The position numbers were made by a program, and so were the translations under genes. 7,365 bases of DNA from Leptospira sp. (lineage in GTDB: Bacteria; Spirochaetota; Leptospiria; Leptospirales; Leptospiraceae), in NCBI GenBank assembly GCA_021413405.1, contig JAIOQL010000390.1, forward strand, positions 1-7,365. The letters are read 5' to 3'. Below are positions 1 to 4,716 of this stretch, in pieces; position 1 is the stretch's first letter, and every line of letters begins with the position of its first letter. Under the pieces are notes generated by a model. The model was not told where the DNA came from and made no database searches. It worked only from the letters and a program-made list of their open reading frames with translations.

Positions 1-11
1 ATCTGATCCAT
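1..11 (-). CDS. atpH: Start of the next ATP synthase gene, probably atpH (delta subunit), cut by the window edge
   Basis: An ATG at 11-9 is followed by GAT CAG, so the visible protein begins Met-Asp-Gln. It lies one base after the TAA stop of atpF (15-13), the same one-base spacing seen between the membrane-protein gene and atpB. In bacterial F-type ATP synthase operons the gene after atpF is normally atpH, encoding the delta subunit that joins the peripheral stalk to the F1 head. Identity rests on position only, because just three codons are present. Confidence 0.45.
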
Positions 12-12
12 T

Positions 13-537
13 TTAAACTTTCAGATTCTTTAGTCTTCCGATTTCTGCCTGAACGAATGAGGAATAATCCTCTGATTTGAGTTTCTTCTCTAAAATCTGG
101 CCCGCAATCTGAACCGACAGTTCAACAACACTTTCGTGCAATTCTTTCACCGCTTTTGCTTTTGCCAATTCAATGTCTTTCAGAGACTGATCCTTCAAAT
201 GCTTTATATCCGAGGATGTATCTTCCAGCATTTTATTTCTCAAAACACCGGCATCCTTCTTCGCTTCGTCGACTATTTTGACTGCTTCATCTTTTGCGGC
301 AATAATTTTTGCCTCATAGGACTTATAGAGTTCTTCTGCCTGAGTTTTCAGCTCGGTAGCTTTGTCTATATCCCCATGAATTTTTTCCGCTCTCGCATCG
401 AGAGCTTTTAAAATTGGATCCCAAGCAAATTTTTTAAGAACTAAAACAACTACCAGAAATGTAAAAACCGTCCAGAACACAAGCCCTGGATTTACTTCTA
501 ATAGGTTGAGTCCGCCGCCTGATGCCAAGAAAACCAA
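13..537 (-). CDS. atpF: ATP synthase F0 subunit b (peripheral stalk)
   Basis: Subunit b anchors the peripheral stalk of the F1F0 ATP synthase in the inner membrane and stops the alpha3beta3 head from rotating with the rotor. The 174-residue protein has one N-terminal membrane helix (about residues 17-34), then the family-typical KKFAWDPI stretch at 35-42. A long charged, alanine- and lysine-rich helix follows (about 45-150) that should form the dimeric stalk. Length is normal for the family. The start is a TTG at 537-535: the TAA of atpE lies six bases upstream in the same frame, so no ATG is available, and an AAGGA-like ribosome site sits inside the end of atpE about nine bases before the TTG. 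An ATT at 540-538 is the only other in-frame choice. It is translated between atpE and the presumed atpH with almost no spacer, so coupling is likely. Confidence 0.96.
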   Translation of the reverse strand: MVFLASGGGLNLLEVNPGLVFWTVFTFLVVVLVLKKFAWDPILKALDARAEKIHGDIDKATELKTQAEELYKSYEAKIIAAKDEAVKIVDEAKKDAGVLRNKMLEDTSSDIKHLKDQSLKDIELAKAKAVKELHESVVELSVQIAGQILEKKLKSEDYSSFVQAEIGRLKNLKV

Positions 538-540
538 AAT

Positions 541-834
541 TTATTTTCCTTTGCTTTCTACCTGAGCAGCAGGTTTCATGTTTTCAACAGATTTTGGAAG
601 TTCTTTGTTTAAAACCCCGGCTGCCTGAAAAGCAATCACAAGAGCGAATAACGCAGCACCTTCAATAAGAGCCGCAGCAATGATCATTGCTGTTTGGATT
701 GGACCAGCAGCATCCGGTTGTCTTGCCATACCCTCAACTGCCTGCCCGCCAATTCTTCCAATTCCAAGACCAGCACCGAGAATGGCAAGTCCCGCTCCAA
801 TACCTACACCAATATAACCTAAACCAAAATCCAT
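541..834 (-). CDS. atpE: ATP synthase F0 subunit c (rotor ring)
   Basis: Subunit c forms the membrane rotor ring that carries the coupling ion. The 97-residue protein is the expected two-helix hairpin: a glycine-rich first helix (G9, G11, G13, G15, G20, G22, G24, G26, G29, G30), the polar loop RQP at 38-40, and a second helix with the ion-binding carboxylate Glu58 in ALIEGAALF. Gln31 matches a residue of the sodium-binding c-subunit signature, but the residues after Glu58 are Gly-Ala instead of Ser-Thr, so proton coupling is more likely. After the second helix there is a hydrophilic tail of about 21 residues (77-97), which makes it longer than most c subunits (roughly 75-85 residues). The ATG at 834 has a good AGGAG (845-841) six bases upstream, as expected for a subunit needed in many copies. 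Confidence 0.97.
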   Translation of the reverse strand: MDFGLGYIGVGIGAGLAILGAGLGIGRIGGQAVEGMARQPDAAGPIQTAMIIAAALIEGAALFALVIAFQAAGVLNKELPKSVENMKPAAQVESKGK

Positions 835-870
835 ATATTTCTCCTATTTTGAACTGTGTTATTTAAAAAA

Positions 871-1890
871 TTAATGCCTGTGCATCGACGATCCAACAAA
901 GATCGAAGTCAGTAAAGTAAAAATAAATGCCTGTAAAAATGCTACAAAAATTTCAAGAACGTAGATCGCACCCGCTCCTGCAACAGAAACAGGAACAATA
1001 TATGCGGATTTGAATTCGAAAATAAAACCTAGAAGCGCCAGTATGATAACATGGCCCGCTGTCATATTCGCCAAAAGACGAATGGTGAGCGCGAAAGCCT
1101 TTGCGCAAGGGGAAACGATGAATTCAAGAGGCCACATCAATGGAAAGAGAAGAATAGGCACTCCGTTCGGCACGGAATTCAAAATAAACTTGAACCCCTG
1201 ATAGGAGAATCCTGTTCCATAAATCATCAATAATGTGAAAATTGCCAAAGTCATAGTCACTGAAACGTCACCAGTGACAGTGATCCCGCTCCAGATCTTT
1301 GCCAGAAAAGGTGTTTCGTGATGCCCCGCAGTAGAAGAAAACATGTAAGGAAGTTCACCCAGTGGCGGAATAATTCCAAAAAGATTGCAAAATAATACGA
1401 AAAAGAAAAGAGAAAGAAGGTAATGGTAATATGCGTGACCATGACCATGCATATTTTGATCGGCGACATCCTTTTTAATAAAGGAAACCAGAACTTCAAC
1501 AAAGCTGGTGAACTTTGACTGAATTCTGTATGGATTTTTCGCGATCAGTCTTGCCGCAGGAATGAAGATGATAAACAAAAAGAAGGTAACTACCCACATC
1601 ATTGCAACTCGTTTTGTTATATGAAGATCGAATCCGCCAATATAATGAAACTTTCTTCCTGCGGTGTGATCATCAAAGATGGCTGGATTTTCAGGGTCAA
1701 AAAGAGGATCCCCAACATAGACTCTGCGTCCGCCGATATTGAACGGAAATTCAGGATGATCCATTAGGTGATGAACCAGGACTTCAGATAAATCAAATTC
1801 AGCTGCCTTGTGTTCCGCTTCCTCTGCAAAAACAGAAGAACCGAATGAAAATAAACAAATCAGGATGACCGGAAGAAATTTTTTGAACAT
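871..1890 (-). CDS. atpB: ATP synthase F0 subunit a (ion channel/stator)
   Basis: Subunit a provides the two half-channels that pass protons to and from the c-ring. The 339-residue protein starts with a signal peptide (KK, a hydrophobic core, then VFA before Glu23). An extracytoplasmic region of roughly 70 residues follows, then the membrane helices. Signature parts are visible: LFGIIPP at 170-176, the essential arginine Arg271 in LTIRLLAN (counterpart of E. coli Arg210), and Gln320 in LQAFIF near the C-terminus (E. coli Gln252). His280 and Glu313 fall where E. coli has Glu219 and His245, the known swapped pair found in many other bacteria and mitochondria. A histidine cluster HGHGH lies at 148-152. 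The long processed N-terminus makes it larger than the E. coli protein (271 residues). The ATG at 1890 follows an AAGG motif and begins one base after the upstream stop codon. Confidence 0.97.
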   Translation of the reverse strand: MFKKFLPVILICLFSFGSSVFAEEAEHKAAEFDLSEVLVHHLMDHPEFPFNIGGRRVYVGDPLFDPENPAIFDDHTAGRKFHYIGGFDLHITKRVAMMWVVTFFLFIIFIPAARLIAKNPYRIQSKFTSFVEVLVSFIKKDVADQNMHGHGHAYYHYLLSLFFFVLFCNLFGIIPPLGELPYMFSSTAGHHETPFLAKIWSGITVTGDVSVTMTLAIFTLLMIYGTGFSYQGFKFILNSVPNGVPILLFPLMWPLEFIVSPCAKAFALTIRLLANMTAGHVIILALLGFIFEFKSAYIVPVSVAGAGAIYVLEIFVAFLQAFIFTLLTSIFVGSSMHRH

Positions 1891-1891
1891 T

Positions 1892-2335
1892 TTACCTTTT
1901 ATTTGATTCTGACGACGAATATTTCAATAATACTGCGAACACAATGTTAAAAATATTAACAATAATTGCAATAAAAAAACCGGAAATAAATTCCAAATTC
2001 CAGTCCTTCAGAATTACTACGCCAAGAATTGTTCCATTCAGGACAAATGAAACAAAAATGAAGAAGAGTTGTTTTGGAACCGCATTTGACTGCTTCTCTC
2101 TAATGATAAAGAACCGGATCTGAAAAATTATAAACTGAATGACAGTTCCGGTAATGAGTCCCTGAATCAGTACGGAGTAAAAAGGACCTTTTGCAACAAC
2201 AAGAAACCCATAAACCAAAAGAGAAGAGGTGAGATAGATCAGAATCAGGGAAGTCAGCGGTGCGTTTTCGTGATCTGGAGTTTTAAACCGGATCAATTTT
2301 GGTACACCGTTATTCAAATTTTTGAAATCCGGCAA
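1892..2335 (-). CDS. Four-helix membrane protein in the atpI position; possible ATP synthase subunit I
   Basis: I cannot assign this 147-residue protein from sequence motifs alone. It has a short basic and acidic N-terminus, then four hydrophobic segments at about 27-48, 53-77, 89-109 and 115-137, and a Ser/Lys/Arg C-terminus. Four helices of this size, directly before atpB and after an AtpZ-like gene, fit the AtpI/UncI family. AtpI proteins are reported to help assemble the c-ring or the complex. The sequence is very divergent, so that role is inferred from context. The first possible start is a TTG at 2335, right after an in-frame TAA. It has no convincing ribosome site, and TTG codons 7 and 14 are alternatives, so the N-terminus is uncertain. 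Six bases separate it from the upstream stop and one base from atpB, so it is surely part of the same transcript. Confidence 0.8.
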   Translation of the reverse strand: MPDFKNLNNGVPKLIRFKTPDHENAPLTSLILIYLTSSLLVYGFLVVAKGPFYSVLIQGLITGTVIQFIIFQIRFFIIREKQSNAVPKQLFFIFVSFVLNGTILGVVILKDWNLEFISGFFIAIIVNIFNIVFAVLLKYSSSESNKR

Positions 2336-2341
2336 TTAAAG

Positions 2342-2602
2342 TCATTCTTGCTTACCTTTTGATCGTTTTAGGATATAGTAAATTCCAAAGGCAAATCCGC
2401 CCATTGAAAAAATTAATAAAAACAGGGGAGAAATATCAAACCTTTCATCGAGATAATTCCCTGAAAATACTGATATTACTATGATGAAACAAAATTCAAG
2501 CCCGAGCCCGGAAAGTTCCCTGATGTCCGGAAGATTTTTATTCTTATCTCCGATTGTTCTTTTCCTATTCGAGAATTCTTCCGATCCGGCTCCATCGTAC
2601 AT
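2342..2602 (-). CDS. AtpZ/AtpI-family protein (ATP synthase 'gene 1')
   Basis: This 86-residue protein resembles the small two-helix family often encoded first in F-type ATP synthase operons (Pfam ATPase_gene1, also called AtpZ). The recognisable pattern is a polar N-terminus (1-30), then RELSGLGLEF (28-37) leading into a first membrane helix (about 36-48). The turn GNYLDERF (48-55) follows, then a proline before a second helix (about 58-78) and a basic tail. In other bacteria these proteins have been linked to ATP synthase assembly or stability and to Mg/Ca transport, so the exact role is open. The ATG at 2602 lies inside the 3' end of lepB, giving a 38-nt overlap in another frame. An in-frame TGA directly precedes it, so no earlier start exists. 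The ribosome site is weak, which suggests coupling to lepB translation. Confidence 0.82.
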   Translation of the reverse strand: MYDGAGSEEFSNRKRTIGDKNKNLPDIRELSGLGLEFCFIIVISVFSGNYLDERFDISPLFLLIFSMGGFAFGIYYILKRSKGKQE

Positions 2603-3422
2603 TCATACGGGTATTATCTTTCCAGTTGATTGAAAAATAGATAATCAAAGCCTTTCCCAGAATGTCTTCGCGTTTTACAAATCCCCAGACCCTTGAATCG
2701 GAAGAATCATCACGATTATCTCCCATGACCATATACTGGCCATCCGGAATTTCGCAACCGGTTTTGAAATCACACCCTACTCTGAAATCTCCACCCATAC
2801 CAGAAATTAAAAATCTCCTTTCGTCATCATAACCTTCCAGTACGAAATGTTTGAAATTTCTTTTTTCTTCCAGAAACAAAGCCCTCTTGGACGCTTCCGG
2901 GTTATCAAGATCAGACAATTCCTTTCCGACTGAAGTTTCAATTGGATTATAATTTTTAAAACTGTCCGACCCGCGTTCTTTATATTCAAAAAAAGAATAG
3001 TCCACTCTTCCCCGGGTAGTATCGATACTTTTACGGTTTATCCTGATTATATCGCCAGGCATACCAACAACCCGTTTTACAAAACGTTTTGAAAACATCG
3101 CGAGTTGGCTTTTTTCTTCACTGATTGCATGTGTTGGTGGATCAAAAGTAACAATGTCGCCGCGTTTCGGATCATCGATTCTGAACAATTCTCTTTCAGT
3201 TCCCGGCATCCTGATTGAATAACGCATTTTATTCACGAAGAGGAAATCTCCGATCTTCAGTGTGGGGATCATAGAACCGGTTGGAATATTATTTGCATCG
3301 AGAATGGAGGACTTAAATGCAAGAACGAGAACTATTATAAAAACAAGAGACAAAATGGAAGAAAGAGGACTTTGTTTTTCTTTCTTTGCTTCCTTAACGG
3401 GATTTCCGGACAATTTAGCCAT
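2565..3422 (-). CDS. lepB: Signal peptidase I (leader peptidase)
   Basis: LepB cleaves signal peptides from exported proteins at the outer face of the inner membrane. From the ATG at 3422 the protein has 285 residues: a lysine-rich N-terminus, one membrane helix (about 21-38), then the S26 peptidase boxes. These are the nucleophile Ser50 in IPTGSMIPTL, the general base Lys116 in FVKRVVGMPGD, and MGDNRDDSSDSR with Gly234-Arg237. Between the last two lies a long variable insert of about 100 residues. Cys217 and Cys223 just before the GDNR box could form a disulphide. The frame is open back to a TTG at 3497 (another ATG at 3485), but those codons overlap a terminator-like hairpin and a TTGACA promoter, so I prefer 3422. 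The gene is first in the unit that continues into the ATP synthase genes and overlaps the next gene by 38 nt. Confidence 0.95.
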   Translation of the reverse strand: MAKLSGNPVKEAKKEKQSPLSSILSLVFIIVLVLAFKSSILDANNIPTGSMIPTLKIGDFLFVNKMRYSIRMPGTERELFRIDDPKRGDIVTFDPPTHAISEEKSQLAMFSKRFVKRVVGMPGDIIRINRKSIDTTRGRVDYSFFEYKERGSDSFKNYNPIETSVGKELSDLDNPEASKRALFLEEKRNFKHFVLEGYDDERRFLISGMGGDFRVGCDFKTGCEIPDGQYMVMGDNRDDSSDSRVWGFVKREDILGKALIIYFSINWKDNTRMNVRWSRIGRILE

Positions 3423-3429
3423 AGTTGGA

Positions 3430-3457
3430 ATAATTCTTTCAGAGGGTTTTATGTCAA
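3430..3457 (-). promoter_or_regulatory. Candidate sigma-70-type promoter for lepB and the ATP synthase genes
   Basis: Reading the minus strand, a perfect TTGACA lies at 3457-3452, followed after 16 bases by AATTAT at 3435-3430 (four of six matches to TATAAT). A transcript would begin near 3423, almost at the lepB ATG at 3422, so the message would have little or no leader. This agrees with the absence of a ribosome site before that ATG. The -10 match is modest, so this is a candidate. Confidence 0.4.
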
Positions 3458-3470
3458 GTGAAGGAAAATC

Positions 3471-3491
3471 AAAAAGGCATTTCATACCTTT
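3471..3491 (-). terminator. Candidate intrinsic terminator after the CULT gene
   Basis: On the minus strand the arms AAAGGTAT (3491-3484) and ATGCCTTT (3480-3473) pair over eight positions, one of them a G-T wobble, around a three-base GAA loop. The T-run continues after the second arm (CCTTTTT), and a further TTTT follows one G and one A later. It lies 61 bases after the CULT stop codon and ahead of the lepB promoter candidate, so it would separate the two transcription units. The stem has only two G-C pairs and is weak. Confidence 0.4.
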
Positions 3492-3551
3492 AAACAAATT
3501 AAGCGGCTATTTCAGATTCATAAAACTGGCGTCGCACTATCCAGGAAAATA

Positions 3552-3947
3552 TTAGTGAATTTGATCTACAGCAATTTCGACCAGGCGGTCACGAATGAGT
3601 CCATAAAAACCGGATTCCTTTGAAATGTAATTCCATCCAAGATGAATGCTGCAGGAATTGCAAACTGCAATCGACCACTCGAAAGAAGGAAACCATGAGA
3701 ACTCTGTCGTTGGTTCTGAAATATCTTTGCATCCTTGTGCAGAACTAAAACAGGATATTTCAAAAAGCACTCCTGAAGGATTTACAAAAAGGTGACGGTG
3801 TTTTCCATCGACGACAATAACTTCAAGCGGAGATGTAATTATATTGTGGCAGGATTTGCATACTATGAATTTCCTGTATTGGGAAATTTCTGATTCTGAA
3901 TTGGAGATTCCCTTTATACAATTTGTTTCCCCGGTGACTACAATCAT
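3552..3947 (-). CDS. Stand-alone CULT-domain protein (cereblon thalidomide-binding fold)
   Basis: This 131-residue protein is one CULT domain, the zinc-binding beta-tent fold of the cereblon C-terminus that binds thalidomide-type cyclic imides. Two CxxC pairs give the zinc site: Cys30/Cys33 and Cys96/Cys99. The ligand cage is complete: Trp85 in SWFP, Trp91, Trp105 in HLGW, and Tyr107 where human cereblon has Phe402. Spacings match human CRBN (W380, C391, C394, W400): W85-W91 six, W91-C96 five, C99-W105 six. Asn56-Pro57 in VNPSG matches human N351-P352, again 29 residues before the first cage Trp. FYGLIRDRL (114-122) resembles the human C-terminal strand. Phe83 replaces human His378. There is no Lon-like domain and no helical DDB1-binding region, as in other bacterial CULT proteins, whose natural role is not established. 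No signal peptide is seen. The ATG at 3947 follows the thioredoxin-like stop by 14 nt, so the two are likely co-transcribed. Confidence 0.88.
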   Translation of the reverse strand: MIVVTGETNCIKGISNSESEISQYRKFIVCKSCHNIITSPLEVIVVDGKHRHLFVNPSGVLFEISCFSSAQGCKDISEPTTEFSWFPSFEWSIAVCNSCSIHLGWNYISKESGFYGLIRDRLVEIAVDQIH

Positions 3948-3961
3948 TATAATTTAACTTT

Positions 3962-4495
3962 CTATGATTCATTGAGAAGTTCGAGAATTTTTTTCTCTGT
4001 TTCACCATAATTTCCTTCCCCGATGTGCATATAACGGATTCTCCCTTTCTTATCGATCAGATACATCACCGGCCAGAATTGCTGATGATAACTATACCAG
4101 GTTGCAAAGTTTTCGTCAGTTACTACAGGATATTCAATTCTCAATTTCTTTACAGCTGCCTTGACATTGTTCAAAACTTTTTCATTTTCGAATTCTGGAG
4201 TGTGAATGCCGATTGTCAGAAAATTCTCCTGTCTGAATTTTTTATTCCAACGAATAACAAAAGGTAAAGTATTTTTGCAATTGTGACATTCGAAGGTCCA
4301 GAATTCGAGGAGAATAACTTTTCCTCTATTTTGAGAAAGCAAAAGAGGGCTTGAATTGATCCAATCGCCTTCAGAAAGTTCGGGAGCACGTTTTCCAACC
4401 CAATAATTTTCGAGTTCGTCATACGGATTTTTTTTGTCGGAATAGATCGCAAAAAATAGAATTGAAGAGAGGAAGAGCAGAATGAACGTTTTCAT
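3962..4495 (-). CDS. Exported or membrane-anchored thioredoxin-like protein (TlpA/DipZ type)
   Basis: Read from the ATG at 4495, this is a 177-residue protein with an N-terminal hydrophobic segment (about 3-18) that acts as a signal anchor or signal peptide. It places the rest outside the cytoplasm. The thioredoxin-fold domain spans about 35-175. The redox motif is Trp66-x-x-x-Cys70-His-Asn-Cys73 (WTFECHNC), with the expected Pro142 in WPVMYLID. GIHTPEF, FATWYSYHQQFWP and YMHIGEGNY resemble the C-terminal thioredoxin domain of DipZ-type proteins, but the CcdA-like membrane domain is absent. It probably reduces or oxidises extracytoplasmic disulphides. The frame stays open to a TTG at 4615, giving 40 more residues, but that part has no signal-like character and overlaps the FNR-like palindrome. 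No strong ribosome site precedes the 4495 ATG. The CULT gene follows after 14 nt. Confidence 0.87.
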   Translation of the reverse strand: MKTFILLFLSSILFFAIYSDKKNPYDELENYWVGKRAPELSEGDWINSSPLLLSQNRGKVILLEFWTFECHNCKNTLPFVIRWNKKFRQENFLTIGIHTPEFENEKVLNNVKAAVKKLRIEYPVVTDENFATWYSYHQQFWPVMYLIDKKGRIRYMHIGEGNYGETEKKILELLNES

Positions 4496-4601
4496 AATCT
4501 GTATTCGGATTATCTGCGGATTTGTTACATTGCATATGGCAGCATTGAAAACATGCATAGGCAGGTTAATCATAGCAATTCTTTCCGGACAGCAAAGAAT
4601 T

Positions 4602-4615
4602 TTGATCGTTATCAA
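4602..4615. promoter_or_regulatory. Perfect FNR/CRP-family-like operator palindrome
   Basis: TTGAT at 4602-4606 and ATCAA at 4611-4615 form an exact match to the FNR/ANR-type consensus TTGAT-N4-ATCAA; the symmetry extends one more base on each side (T4601, A4616). It lies between the divergent thioredoxin/CULT unit and the propeller lipoprotein gene, 107 bases before the first ATG and 102 before the second. On the minus strand a TATGAT (4574-4569) lies about 35 bases from its centre and could be a -10 element. Neither promoter is certain. Confidence 0.45.
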
Positions 4616-4706
4616 ATGACTTTTTGGAGTTTTAACAAATTAAACAATGGCCGGATCTATTTAATTTCCCTTTCACCTCTAAAAATTTATTGATTGAACC
4701 CAAAAA

Positions 4707-4712
4707 AAGGAG
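4707..4712 (+). promoter_or_regulatory. Ribosome binding site of the propeller lipoprotein gene
   Basis: AAGGAG at 4707-4712 is the strongest Shine-Dalgarno sequence near this gene. It lies four bases before the ATG at 4717 and only one before the ATG at 4714, so it favours 4717. A weaker purine stretch (4741-4749) precedes the ATG at 4750. Confidence 0.55.
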
Positions 4713-4716
4713 TATG

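Noticed and set aside
136..411. Open frame on the plus strand opposite atpF (and similar ones opposite atpB, the thioredoxin-like gene and the hydrolase)
   Set aside because: Each lies entirely within a well-supported gene on the other strand, and the translations are Cys/Phe/Ile-rich without recognisable domains.
541..834. Sodium-coupled ATP synthase, suggested by Gln31 in subunit c
   Set aside because: The Ser-Thr that completes the sodium-binding motif after the carboxylate is Gly-Ala here, so proton coupling fits better.
3423..3497. Upstream starts for lepB at TTG 3497 or ATG 3485
   Set aside because: These codons overlap a terminator-like hairpin and a TTGACA promoter, and the purine motif before 3485 is too close to the ATG. 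Not fully excluded.
3946..3951. A TATAAT on the minus strand just at the CULT start codon
   Set aside because: It overlaps the ATG itself and has no -35 partner at a suitable distance; the short gap to the upstream gene makes co-transcription more likely.
4496..4615. A 40-residue N-terminal extension of the thioredoxin-like gene, back to a TTG at 4615
   Set aside because: The extension has no export signal and overlaps the FNR-like palindrome and a -10-like element. The ATG at 4495 places the hydrophobic segment right at the N-terminus, as expected for an exported thioredoxin.
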